A DNA stretch of 64,000 bases from Brachybacterium aquaticum (GTDB lineage Bacteria; Actinomycetota; Actinomycetes; Actinomycetales; Dermabacteraceae). Below, piece by piece: positions 47,127 to 56,028 of the stretch. Location: the NCBI RefSeq assembly GCF_014204755.1, contig NZ_JACHLZ010000001.1, positions 1,984,001-2,048,000 on the forward strand, given 5' to 3'. Made by a program: the position numbers and the translations under genes. The notes under the pieces are model-generated. The model was not told where the DNA came from, did not search any database, and worked only from the letters and a program-made list of their open reading frames with translations. The first letter of the stretch is position 1. Each line of letters starts with the position of its first letter.

Positions 47127-48320
47127 TCAGCGCTCGGCGCCGATCTCGCCCAGCAGGGCCTTGGCATAGCTGGCGTGCACGGACTCCTCGTCGGAGGGGT
47201 GGTACAACCCCGCGCGCACGTCCCGGGAGAGGCGCTCGAGCTCGCTGCGACGGAAGAACTGCGACCCGCCGCTGGCCCGCAGCACCTGGTCCACCGCCGC
47301 GATCGCCGCCTCGGTGGCGCGGGACTTCACCCCGGAGCACTGCAGGAACCAGCGCCCGCCGTGGTCGGTGATGCCGGGGCCCTGCTCGCCGGTGCCGAGC
47401 GCGTCCAGATCGACGAGCACCTTCTCGGTCTGCAGGATCGCGCCATCGATGCCGATCGCCGCATCGGCCAGGCGCCAGCGGATGTCGGGGTCGTCGGCGT
47501 GGACGATGCCCTTGGTCGCCGAGCGGCGGGCCGAGGCGACCTGCGCGCCGACGGCGAGCGCACGCTCGGCCACGCCCGTGTACACCGAGGCGATCAGCAG
47601 CTCGAAGGCGCCGAAGATGCCCATCACGAAGGCGTCGGGGTTGGGGCCGACGGGAGTGGTGGTGAGCACCCGCTCCGGAGCGACCCGTGCGCCGTCAAGG
47701 CGGGTGGTGCGGGACTGGGAGGCGCGCATGCCGTGGGTGTCCCAGTCGTCCAGCACCTCGACGCCGTCGCGCCCCTCGAGCACCCCGAAGAGCAGTCGCG
47801 GATCCGCCTCGGAGGGCTCGGCGATGCGGGCGTGGACGATGAGCCGGTCCCACACGGGGGCGAGCGAGGTGAAGATCTTGGTGCCGGTGACGGCGTAGGC
47901 GCCGTCCTCGCGGGTCTCGGCCCGGGTGGCGGAGTCGAAGAGCATCGCGTCGTTGCCGGCCTCGGAGATCCCGAAGGCGAACAGGTGGTCCGCGGCGGCG
48001 TCCTCGAGGATCGTGCGCACCGGCTGGACGCCGAGGCGGTGGGCGTGCAGGGCCGCGCCGGTGACCACCAGGTGCATGTTCATCGCGAGCGCCGTGCCGG
48101 GCGCGGCCTGGGCGAGACGGCGCTGGATGCGGCCCGCCTCGAGCAGGGAGGCGCCCGTGCCGCCGAGCTCGGTGGGGACCAGCAGGCGCAGGTAGCCGCG
48201 CTCGCGCAGGTCGGCGAGGTCCTGCTCGGGGAAGGTGTTCTCCCGGTCGTGGACGACCGCGCGCTCGCGGAAGGTGTCCAGCAGGGCATCGGGCAGCAGG
48301 TCCTCGGCGATGGTGCTCAT
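47127..48320 (-). CDS. Acyl-CoA dehydrogenase family protein (possible flavin monooxygenase-like)
   Basis: A 397-residue protein with the acyl-CoA dehydrogenase fold. N-terminal helical domain: RERGYLRLLVPTELGGTGAS; the beta domain is marked by LFAFGISEAGNDA, AYAVTGTKIFTSLAP and WDTHGMRASQS; FAD-binding C-terminal helices include QCSGVKSRATEAAI and SGGSQFFRRSELERLSRD. The usual catalytic Glu region is not obvious and the C-terminus lacks the canonical Y.GT..... motif, so it could be an oxygenase-type relative (DszC/SfnB-like). Monocistronic, convergent with pfkA. Confidence 0.8.
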   Translation of the reverse strand: MSTIAEDLLPDALLDTFRERAVVHDRENTFPEQDLADLRERGYLRLLVPTELGGTGASLLEAGRIQRRLAQAAPGTALAMNMHLVVTGAALHAHRLGVQPVRTILEDAAADHLFAFGISEAGNDAMLFDSATRAETREDGAYAVTGTKIFTSLAPVWDRLIVHARIAEPSEADPRLLFGVLEGRDGVEVLDDWDTHGMRASQSRTTRLDGARVAPERVLTTTPVGPNPDAFVMGIFGAFELLIASVYTGVAERALAVGAQVASARRSATKGIVHADDPDIRWRLADAAIGIDGAILQTEKVLVDLDALGTGEQGPGITDHGGRWFLQCSGVKSRATEAAIAAVDQVLRASGGSQFFRRSELERLSRDVRAGLYHPSDEESVHASYAKALLGEIGAER

Positions 48321-48365
48321 GAGGACAACGCTAATCCAGTCGCCGGCTCCCGGACCGCTCGCCGC

Positions 48366-49439
48366 TCAGGAGCGAGGGTCGAGGGTGGCGAGCACCGCAC
48401 GGTGGTCCGAGGAGCCGCGCGGGCCGACGCGGAGGTCGCGGACCTCGAGCGGGCCCCGCACCCACACCGAGTCGATCCTGCGCACCGGGAGCCGGGCGGG
48501 ATGGGTGGGCAGATCCGGGGCGGTGAGCAGGGCGGGCAGGGCCGCCGCAGGTCGCGCGCCGTGCAGGGCGCCCGCGGCGAGGCTGCGCAGGACAAGACCG
48601 GCGCGGCGGGCGCGGGAGGAGCGGCGAGCGCGGGAGGAGCGGCGAGAGACGAGTGCGGCGGCCTCGCGCCACCCGGTCGCGCCGAGGGCGGCGACCTCGG
48701 GTGCGGCGGGGTCGGCGTTCAGGTCGCCCAGGAGGACCGCGGGGACATCGGCCGACGGGGAGTCGCCGGTGGGCGTGAGCTCCTGCGTGTGCTGTGCGAG
48801 CTTCTGCGTGAGGTGCACGATCCCCTGCACCTGTGCGGTGCGGTGGAGGGGGCTCGCGTTGTCCAGGTGCGTGACCAGCACGTCGAGCGCGGTGCCGTCG
48901 GCCCGGCGCACGCGGGCGGCGAGAACCGCGCGGGTCTCTCCCGGCGGTGCGATGCCCGGGTGGGCGGGCAGGAGCCGATGCTGCACCTGCTCGAGGCGGT
49001 GCGGGGTCAGGAGGGCGACGCCATAGCGCCGGGGTGGGGCGCCGTTCCGCGTCGGCCGGTGTTCGAGCGCGGCACCGAAGGCGACCTTCATCCCGAGCAG
49101 CGCGGCGAGGCGAGCGGCCTGGTCCTCGAAGGCGGACCGCTCCCCGAAGGTGACGTCGACCTCCTGCAGCCCGATCACGTCGAGCCCGCCCCCGTCGGCC
49201 GTGGACGCGCGGGGAGCGAGCCGACCGGCCTCGCGCCCGCCGGCCGCCAGCACGTCGGCCGCCAGCACGTCGGCCGCGAGCCCATCGGCCCCGAGCGCGA
49301 GGATCTCGCGCGCGGTCCGCGCGAGGTCGACGCGCCCGTCGGTCCCCAGGCCGTGGCGGATGTTCCACGTCGCCACCCGCCAGGGAGCGGACTGCCCCGG
49401 CGGGGTCGCCACCGAGGGCACCTCCCCCAGCGGGGTCAC
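48366..49439 (-). CDS. Endonuclease/exonuclease/phosphatase family protein
   Basis: A 357-residue EEP-fold hydrolase. Conserved catalytic elements are VATWNIRHG (Asn), VIGLQEVDVTFG (Glu), VLVTHLDNAS, VLLGDLNADPAA (Asp, Asn) and SSDHRAVLATL (Asp-His). Low-complexity insertions are visible: LAADVLAADVLAAG and [16 protein letters not shown]. No signal peptide. Start GTG 49439 overlaps the dnaE stop by 4 nt, so it is translationally coupled to the replicative polymerase gene; a role in nucleic acid or phosphoester metabolism is inference. Confidence 0.85.
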   Translation of the reverse strand: MTPLGEVPSVATPPGQSAPWRVATWNIRHGLGTDGRVDLARTAREILALGADGLAADVLAADVLAAGGREAGRLAPRASTADGGGLDVIGLQEVDVTFGERSAFEDQAARLAALLGMKVAFGAALEHRPTRNGAPPRRYGVALLTPHRLEQVQHRLLPAHPGIAPPGETRAVLAARVRRADGTALDVLVTHLDNASPLHRTAQVQGIVHLTQKLAQHTQELTPTGDSPSADVPAVLLGDLNADPAAPEVAALGATGWREAAALVSRRSSRARRSSRARRAGLVLRSLAAGALHGARPAAALPALLTAPDLPTHPARLPVRRIDSVWVRGPLEVRDLRVGPRGSSDHRAVLATLDPRS

Positions 49440-52400
49440 TGCAGGCAGCTCGGCCCCAGCAGCGCCTTCAGCGAGGCGTACAGCGCGGCCGACGGGGTCA
49501 CCGAGAGGCGCTTGTCCAGCTGCATGAGCGTGGTGCGGCCCGGCTCCTGCAGCCGCACCCGCACCTCGGAGGAGCCGGGGTTGTCCTCGAGCACGCCGCG
49601 CAGCTGCTCGGCGACGCGGGTGGTGGCGCGCATGGCCGGCAGGGCGATCACCACGGGGCCGTCGGGGCTGCCGCCGGTCTCGGGGATCGTCATCTCCATG
49701 ACGCGCAGCTCGGGCATGCCCTTGGACGTGTCCACGCGGCCTTTCATGGAGACCACGAGGTCCTCGGCGAGCTCGGAGGCGACGGTCATGTAGGTCGAGG
49801 GGAACATGAGGCAGTCGATCGAACCCTCGAGGTCCTCGACCGTGGCGATCGCCCACATGTCGCCCTTCTTGGTGGTCTTGCGCTGCAGGGTCGTGATGAG
49901 CCCCGCGATCGTGACCATGGCCCCGTCCTCGACGGCGCCGTCGTCGGCGAGCGCGCTGATCGACGTGGTCGAGTTCTGGGCGATGACGTGCTCGAGCCCG
50001 TACAGCGGATGGTCCGAGACGTACAGGCCCAGCATGTTGCGCTCGAAGGCGAGCTTCTCCTTGCGGTCCCACTCGGGCAGGTCCGGGATGGTGATGGTCG
50101 CCGCGGAGCCCGACGCCATCTGCTCGCCGTCGCCGCCGCCCGCGAACATATCCGCGAACAGGTCGTACTGGCCCTGGGCCTCCTTGCGCTTGACGTCCAC
50201 GACGGAGTCGACGGCGTCCTCGTGGATGAGCACGAGCGAGCGACGGTTGTGGCCGAGGGAGTCGAAGGCGCCGCCCTTGATGAGCGACTCGATGGTGCGC
50301 TTGTTGCACACGCTCAGCGGCACCTTGTCCAGGAAGTCGGTGAAGGAGGTGAAGGCGCCCTTCTCCTCGCGCGCCTTGATGATCTCCTCGACGACGTTCG
50401 CGCCGACGTTGCGGATCGCGGACAGGCCGAAGCGGATGTCGTCGCCGACGGCGGAGAAGTACAGGTCCGACTCGTTCACGTCCGGGGGCAGCACCGTGAT
50501 GCCGCGGTGGCGGCAGTCGCCGAGGTACAGGCCCAGGCGGTCGCGGTTCTCCTGCGTGGAGGTGAGCAGTGCGGCCATGTACTCGGTGGGGTGGTTGGCC
50601 TTGAGGTACGCGGTCCAGTAGGACACCACGCCGTACGCGGCGGAGTGGGACTTGTTGAACGCGTAGTCCGCGAAGGGCAGCAGCGTCTCCCACAGCGCCG
50701 CGACCGCGGCGTCGGAGTAGCCGCGCTCCTTCATGCCGGCCTCGAAGGAGACGTACTGCTTGTCCAGCTCCGCCTTCTTCTTCTTGCCCATGGCGCGGCG
50801 GAGGATGTCCGCCTCGCCGAGCGAGTAGCCCGCGACCTTCTGCGCGGTCTGCATGACCTGCTCCTGGTAGACCAGCACGCCGTAGGTCTCCCCCAGGATC
50901 TCCGCGAGCGGCTCCTCCAGCTCGGGGTGGATCGGGGTGATGGGCTGCAGGCCGTTCTTGCGCAGCGCGTAGTTGGTGTGCGAGCCCATGCCCATCGGGC
51001 CCGGGCGGTACAGCGCAGAGACGGCGGTGATGTCGCCGAACTTGTCCGGCTTCATCTGGCGCAGCAGGGTGCGCATGCCCGAGCCATCCAGCTGGAACAC
51101 GCCCAGCGTGTCGCCGCGCTGGAGCAGGTCGTAGGTCTTCTCGTCGTCGAACGGAAGGGTCTCCAGGTCCGGCGGGGTCTTCCCGTTGCGCTCCATGTTC
51201 AGCACCGCGTCGGAGAGCACGGTGAGGTTGCGCAGCCCCAGGAAGTCCATCTTCAGCAGACCGAGGGTCTCGCAGGTCGGGTACTCGAACTGGGTGATGA
51301 TCTGGCCGTCCGACGGGCGGCGCATCATCGGGATGATGTCGGTGAGGGTGTGGCTGGACATGATGACCGCGCAGGCGTGCACGCCCCAGCCGCGGGTCAG
51401 GCCCTCCACGCCCTTGGCGATCCCGACGACCTTCTGCATGTCGGGGTCCTCGTCGTGCATGCGACGGAACTCGGTCGCCTCCGCGTAGCGCTTGTGCTCC
51501 GGGTCGAAGATCCCGTTGATCGGGATGTCCTTGCCCATCACCGCGGGCGGCAGCGCCTTGGTGATCTTGTCCCCCATGGAGAAGGGGTAGTCGAGCACGC
51601 GCGCGGCGTCCTTGAGCGAGTTCTTGGTCTTCATGACGCCGTAGGTGACCACCTGGGCGACCTTGTCGTCGCCGTACTTTCGGGTCACGTACTCGATGAC
51701 CTCGCCGCGGCGGCGATCATCGAAGTCGACGTCGAAGTCCGGCATGGACACGCGGTCGGGGTTCAGGAACCGCTCGAACAGCAGGCCGTGCTCGATCGGG
51801 TCGAGGTCGGTGATGCGCATGGCGTAGGCGACCATGGAGCCCGCACCCGAGCCACGGCCCGGTCCCACGCGGATGCCCTGCTCCTTCGCCCACTTGATGT
51901 AGTCCGAGACGACCAGGAAGTAGCCCGGGAAGCCCATCTGCAGGATGATCCCGACCTCGTAGTCGGCGCGCTTCTGGACCTCGTCGGGGATCCCGGAGGG
52001 GTAGCGGTACTCGAGCCCGCCCTGGACCTCCTTGACGAACCAGGACTCCTCGTCCTCGCCGCCCGGGACCGGGAAGTGGGGCATGTAGTTCGCACCGTCG
52101 TCCGTGGTGGAGAAGGACACGTCGCACATCTCGGCGATCCGCAGGGTGTTGTCGCACGCCTCGGGGAACTCGCGGAACAGCTCGCGCATCTGCTGCGCGG
52201 ACTTCAGGAAGTAGCCGGAGCCGCCGAACTTGAAGCGATCGGGGTCGTTCAGTCGCGAGCCGGAGTTGATGCACAGCAGCACGTCCTGGATGGTGGCGTC
52301 CTGCTCGGTGACGTAGTGGAGGTCGTTCGTGGCCACAAGCGGCGCACCCACGGCCTTCGCGACCTCGAGCAGGTCCTTGGTGACCCGCTGCTCGATGTCG

Positions 52401-53005
52401 AGCCCGTGGTCCATCAGCTCGATGAAGTAGTTCTCCTTGCCGAACATGTCCTGGAACTCGCCGGCGGCCTTCACGGCCTCGTCGAACTGGCCCAGTCGCA
52501 GGCGGGTCTGCACCTCGCCCGAGGGGCAGCCGGAGGTGGCGATCAGGCCCGGCGCGTACTTCGCGAGGATCTCGCGGTCCATGCGGGGCCACTTGCCCAT
52601 CTGCCCGTCCAGGGACGCGGCCGAGCCGAGGCGGAAGAGGTTGTGCATGCCCTCGGTGGACTTCGACAGCAGCGTCATGTGGGTGTAGGCGCCGCGGGCG
52701 GAGACATCGTCGCCCGCCGCCTGCTGCTCCTTGGTCCCCCACTGCACGCGGGTGCGGTCATGACGGCTCGTCCCGGGAGTCACGTACGCCTCGATGCCGA
52801 TGATCGGCTTCACGCCCGCGCTCTTCGCGGTCCGGTAGAACTCGTAGGCGCCGAAGAGGTAGCCGTGGTCGGTGATCGCCACCGCCTGCTGGCCGAGGTT
52901 CACCGTCTCAGCGACGAGCTTGTCGATCTTCGCGGCCCCGTCCAGGAGCGAGTAGTCCGTGTGGACGTGGAGGTGGACGAAGTCATCGGTACCCGCAGAA
53001 GCCAT
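49436..53005 (-). CDS. dnaE: DNA polymerase III alpha subunit
   Basis: A 1189-residue replicative polymerase of DnaE1 type. The N-terminal PHP domain starts FVHLHVHTDYSLLDGAAKID and keeps the histidines and AITDHGYLFGAYEF, so PHP-exonuclease proofreading as in mycobacterial DnaE1 is possible. The polymerase active site has PDFDVDFDDRRRGEVIEYV with the paired Asp residues, preceded by GPGRGSGAGSMVAYA. Later come the HhH and OB-fold domains (VTIAGLITTLQRKTTKKGD). Full length. Start ATG 53005; followed by the EEP gene with overlap. Confidence 0.96.
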   Translation of the reverse strand: MASAGTDDFVHLHVHTDYSLLDGAAKIDKLVAETVNLGQQAVAITDHGYLFGAYEFYRTAKSAGVKPIIGIEAYVTPGTSRHDRTRVQWGTKEQQAAGDDVSARGAYTHMTLLSKSTEGMHNLFRLGSAASLDGQMGKWPRMDREILAKYAPGLIATSGCPSGEVQTRLRLGQFDEAVKAAGEFQDMFGKENYFIELMDHGLDIEQRVTKDLLEVAKAVGAPLVATNDLHYVTEQDATIQDVLLCINSGSRLNDPDRFKFGGSGYFLKSAQQMRELFREFPEACDNTLRIAEMCDVSFSTTDDGANYMPHFPVPGGEDEESWFVKEVQGGLEYRYPSGIPDEVQKRADYEVGIILQMGFPGYFLVVSDYIKWAKEQGIRVGPGRGSGAGSMVAYAMRITDLDPIEHGLLFERFLNPDRVSMPDFDVDFDDRRRGEVIEYVTRKYGDDKVAQVVTYGVMKTKNSLKDAARVLDYPFSMGDKITKALPPAVMGKDIPINGIFDPEHKRYAEATEFRRMHDEDPDMQKVVGIAKGVEGLTRGWGVHACAVIMSSHTLTDIIPMMRRPSDGQIITQFEYPTCETLGLLKMDFLGLRNLTVLSDAVLNMERNGKTPPDLETLPFDDEKTYDLLQRGDTLGVFQLDGSGMRTLLRQMKPDKFGDITAVSALYRPGPMGMGSHTNYALRKNGLQPITPIHPELEEPLAEILGETYGVLVYQEQVMQTAQKVAGYSLGEADILRRAMGKKKKAELDKQYVSFEAGMKERGYSDAAVAALWETLLPFADYAFNKSHSAAYGVVSYWTAYLKANHPTEYMAALLTSTQENRDRLGLYLGDCRHRGITVLPPDVNESDLYFSAVGDDIRFGLSAIRNVGANVVEEIIKAREEKGAFTSFTDFLDKVPLSVCNKRTIESLIKGGAFDSLGHNRRSLVLIHEDAVDSVVDVKRKEAQGQYDLFADMFAGGGDGEQMASGSAATITIPDLPEWDRKEKLAFERNMLGLYVSDHPLYGLEHVIAQNSTTSISALADDGAVEDGAMVTIAGLITTLQRKTTKKGDMWAIATVEDLEGSIDCLMFPSTYMTVASELAEDLVVSMKGRVDTSKGMPELRVMEMTIPETGGSPDGPVVIALPAMRATTRVAEQLRGVLEDNPGSSEVRVRLQEPGRTTLMQLDKRLSVTPSAALYASLKALLGPSCLQ

Positions 53006-53104
53006 GCGCTCCAGCGTAGTCCCGACGGGGCCTTTAGAGGGGCTCAGGAGGGGGTCGGAGAGGTCACCCCGGCGCGTCCGGCGTGTCGGGAATGCGGCGG
53101 GTCT

Positions 53105-54154
53105 TCAGCGGGGGTCGGCGACCTCGGCGTGGGTGGTGAGGATGCCCTCGGTGGTGCCCTCCGGGGCGCGGCCGATGCCGCACTCGGTGGCGACGCCGTA
53201 GCTCTGCCGCACGGCGCTGTTCGCGGCGGCGATGCGCCTGCGCGCACCCTCGGGGCCGTCCTCGCGGTGGACGAGGCCGAGGTACAGCTCAGGCACCCGG
53301 GCGAGCTCGGCGAGCGGGGCGAAGTACGCCTCGTCGTCGCGGGAGATCGGGACGGGCAGGTGCAGCCAGGACAGCTGCCGGGTCGCGGAGTCGACCAGCG
53401 CGTTGGCGAGGCGGACCAGGGTCGCGGTGTCGGTGGGCTCGACGAAATGCTTTTCGCCCGCATCGCCGTAGCAGAGGTGCACGCCGACCTCGACGTCCGT
53501 GGGCACGGCGTCGACCAGGGCGGCCAGGCGCGCGACGATCCCGCCGAGCACCTCCTCGCCCCACCAGCCGGTCATCGGGCTGCCGTAGCCGGCCGCGACC
53601 TCGAGGATCCCCAGCTCGCTGGCCACGTCCCACTGGATCGCGAGGTCCTCGTGCGGGATCGCCTCGAGGATCTGCTCGAGCTCGCCGAGCAGCGCGTCGG
53701 CGTAGACCGGCTCGATCGCGACGCGGTCGTCGCCGGAGAAGAAGGAGGAGATCACGGCGACGGGGGTGGGCAGGGAGACCTGGAAGCGGATCCCGGCGGG
53801 GATCGCGCCCTCCTCGCGCAGGCGGGTGAAGATCCCGTAGGAGGCGAGGGCGGCGTCGGCGTAGCCGAGCGGCGGCAGGGTGATCTCGGCGGCCTCGACC
53901 CCATCGGCCAGGCGCAGGGGGCGGGCGTCGAGCCCGGCCTTGAAGGGGATCGGCGCGTCCCCGACCCGCTCGATCCCGTCGGCCTCGCCGAGCACGTCGG
54001 GCTGGAACATGATCCAGTGGAACCTCTTGCCGACCTCGCCGTCGGGGATGCGGCCGACGTGGCGACCGAGGATGTCGGCGACCGTGCGCATGGTCTTCTC
54101 GGCGTCGTCGTAGTTCACGCTGCCCGTGAGGAGGGCGCCCCGTGGAGTCGTCAT
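53105..54154 (-). CDS. MetE-like zinc-binding TIM-barrel protein
   Basis: A 349-residue protein with the cobalamin-independent methionine synthase / UROD fold. It has HWIMFQPDVLG near the start, AIQWDVASELG in the middle, and the zinc ligand pattern of MetE: His and Cys in VGVHLCYGDAGE and a late Cys in ATECGIGRAPEG. The N-terminal half of true MetE is absent, so this is a stand-alone relative that may use another methyl or alkyl donor. ATG 54154 (MTTPRGALLTGS) fits the family start. Substrate unknown. Confidence 0.75.
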   Translation of the reverse strand: MTTPRGALLTGSVNYDDAEKTMRTVADILGRHVGRIPDGEVGKRFHWIMFQPDVLGEADGIERVGDAPIPFKAGLDARPLRLADGVEAAEITLPPLGYADAALASYGIFTRLREEGAIPAGIRFQVSLPTPVAVISSFFSGDDRVAIEPVYADALLGELEQILEAIPHEDLAIQWDVASELGILEVAAGYGSPMTGWWGEEVLGGIVARLAALVDAVPTDVEVGVHLCYGDAGEKHFVEPTDTATLVRLANALVDSATRQLSWLHLPVPISRDDEAYFAPLAELARVPELYLGLVHREDGPEGARRRIAAANSAVRQSYGVATECGIGRAPEGTTEGILTTHAEVADPR

Positions 54155-54300
54155 GCCCGCAGGGTACGGCGCGGCGGGCGCAAAGCGACCGGGCGATTCA
54201 CCATCCATCATCAATGCCTTCGCCGCGACCGTTTCCCCGTTGGACGGCCGGCGGCCGGGTGAGCCTCCTTCTATCTGCCCCTCTGCACTGGGAAGAGCCG

Positions 54301-55107
54301 ATGTCTCCGTTCGCGATCCCGACCATCCTGGCGCTCGACAGAACCCACGAAGCCGTCGCGCGAGTCGACGACTACTATTCGTCGCGCTTGGCCTTCACCC
54401 GACCGAAGAATTCCGAGGACCCGCGTCCCCTTCCGGATGAGTTCAGGAACTCGCGCAAGCTCCCCGACGGCGACTACGACGAGCCGACCGTTCCCTACTT
54501 CGCCGGATCGTGTTTCGACACCTTGGAACCCGAGAACAACACCTGGGATCAGATCACGTCATCCGATCTGGCCGCCCTGTCGTTGCTGAGCGTGCCGGTC
54601 GGGTCTGATGCGCTTGTGGAGTTCCTCCACCGTCGCAAGGACCGCATCAGTGAGCTCCTCAGAGCGATCCCCGAGGACGCGGTGCTGTGGGCGCCCGAGG
54701 ATTCACCGGACGATGGCCGGGCAGAGGCGATGTACCCCACTCTGATGGCTCACAGAGAGACGCCCGGCTGGCAGCTGTGGAACCTGCGTTCTGGAATCGA
54801 CGAGGGCGGGCGGAAGGTCGGGTTCGGTTCTACGCGCGTGAGCAAGCTGCTCCATCGAAAACGTCCGCACCTCTTCCCGATCTGGGACAGCAAGGTCGGT
54901 GAGGCGGTCGGAGCCGCGAACAGCAGAAGGTTCTGGGCGGATCTCGAACGGGCTCTCCGAGAGAACGGACTCCACGAGCAGCTCACGACGATCCGTGAGC
55001 GGAGCACGCACGGGAAGGATCTCTCCCTCCTCCGCGTCTTCGACGTCGCCGTGTGGCATGCGCAGAAGTACTCATCCGGCTGGGAGCCCGAGCGTACGGA
55101 GAGCTAG
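54301..55107 (+). CDS. Hypothetical protein (DUF6308-like)
   Basis: A 268-residue soluble protein without membrane segments or signal peptide. The most conserved-looking part is GFGSTRVSKLLHRKRPHLFP, then IWDSKVGEAVG, which resembles the DUF6308 group of actinobacterial unknowns; the name is from memory and not checked. Composition and codon use (more A/T at third positions, for example ATT, AGA, CGA) differ from its neighbours, which suggests recent transfer. ATG 54301 has GGGAAGAG upstream. It ends 15 nt from the convergent next gene. Confidence 0.65.
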   Translation: MSPFAIPTILALDRTHEAVARVDDYYSSRLAFTRPKNSEDPRPLPDEFRNSRKLPDGDYDEPTVPYFAGSCFDTLEPENNTWDQITSSDLAALSLLSVPVGSDALVEFLHRRKDRISELLRAIPEDAVLWAPEDSPDDGRAEAMYPTLMAHRETPGWQLWNLRSGIDEGGRKVGFGSTRVSKLLHRKRPHLFPIWDSKVGEAVGAANSRRFWADLERALRENGLHEQLTTIRERSTHGKDLSLLRVFDVAVWHAQKYSSGWEPERTES

Positions 55108-55122
55108 GCAGCGACGCCCCGC

Positions 55123-55956
55123 TCAGAGGTACTCCCACTCCTCCTGGATCGCAAGGTCCTCGAGGTTCAGAAGCATCTGCTCGCCGGGGAGGTACGCTCC
55201 GCGATTCCGCCGAAAGAAGTGCCACAGGCCGAAGCGCTCCATGCGTGCAGTGCGCTCCTGCCACCCGGCCCAGTCGGTCCGGGGATCGTCGTCCGGGTAC
55301 GGCGCTCGCCACTCGGCGCGGGGCGAGAACGCGATCATCTCGGAGAACCGGGTGCCATCTGTCCACGGTGCGCAGGTCGCCCACTCCCCCGCGTCCCGCC
55401 AGGCCTCGACCTCGACCCCGGCGGTCTCCAGCAGCAGGCGGAGCCCGGCGGCCTGGCGACGGCCTCCGCACTGCTCGAGCGCGGCGGCGAGCACCCCGAA
55501 CGCCAATCCGGTGTGGGAGCTGGAGGAGCTGCTCCCGAGTGATGCAGCGAGCACCGCGAGTTCCAGCGCCTCCGTCCGCTCGCCCTCGAGCAGCCGGTGC
55601 CGTGCGAGCAGCCCGGCCAGGAGCGCAGCGCCGGTGCTGCGCGCGAGGGCGTCGTGAAGGTGTTGTGCACCGAGGACGCGAAGGCCGAGCACCCGGGGGA
55701 AGTCGGGATGGTCGCGCAGAGGCGAATGCGGGGAGATCCCGCGCGGTGCTCCCAGCTCCTCGTCCAGGAGCGCATCGGCCAGGGCTGCGGCCAGCTCCTC
55801 GAGCCCAGACACGACCTGCCCCGGCGCATCCGGATCCACGACCCGGCATTCCGCGAGCAGCCGGGCGATCGACTGCTCCCCCGCCTCCTCGACGAGGTCG
55901 TAGAAGTCGTCCTCGGCCGAGCCGGTGGGCAGTGCGAGCAGGTCCCCGGTCGTCAT
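55123..55956 (-). CDS. Uncharacterised protein, paralogue A of a tandem pair
   Basis: A 277-residue, mostly helical soluble protein. It shares with the next upstream gene a SPLRDHPDFPRVLGLRVLGA block (the partner has SPLALDPDFPTGVGMALVGA), a following helical region and a late aromatic block with EAWRDAGEWATCAPW (partner: DLWRDDDPTLPDDSMAW). It has an extra C-terminal stretch (FGLWHFFRRNRGAYLPGEQ). No known domain is recognised. ATG 55956 is taken because it starts the region resembling the paralogue. Confidence 0.65.
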   Translation of the reverse strand: MTTGDLLALPTGSAEDDFYDLVEEAGEQSIARLLAECRVVDPDAPGQVVSGLEELAAALADALLDEELGAPRGISPHSPLRDHPDFPRVLGLRVLGAQHLHDALARSTGAALLAGLLARHRLLEGERTEALELAVLAASLGSSSSSSHTGLAFGVLAAALEQCGGRRQAAGLRLLLETAGVEVEAWRDAGEWATCAPWTDGTRFSEMIAFSPRAEWRAPYPDDDPRTDWAGWQERTARMERFGLWHFFRRNRGAYLPGEQMLLNLEDLAIQEEWEYL

Positions 55957-56028
55957 GCGGACACGGTACGGGCGGGGTCCGACACTCGACGAGGCATCAG
56001 GGTGGCGGGTCACCGCCCGCGCCCGGAG

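Noticed and set aside
49988-54262. A 1424-codon plus-strand open frame opposite dnaE
   Set aside because: It is the antisense of the dnaE and MetE-like genes. In very G+C-rich DNA the opposite strand often lacks stops. Its protein is Val/Gly/His/Leu/Arg-rich without motifs, whereas the minus strand gives clear DnaE motifs.
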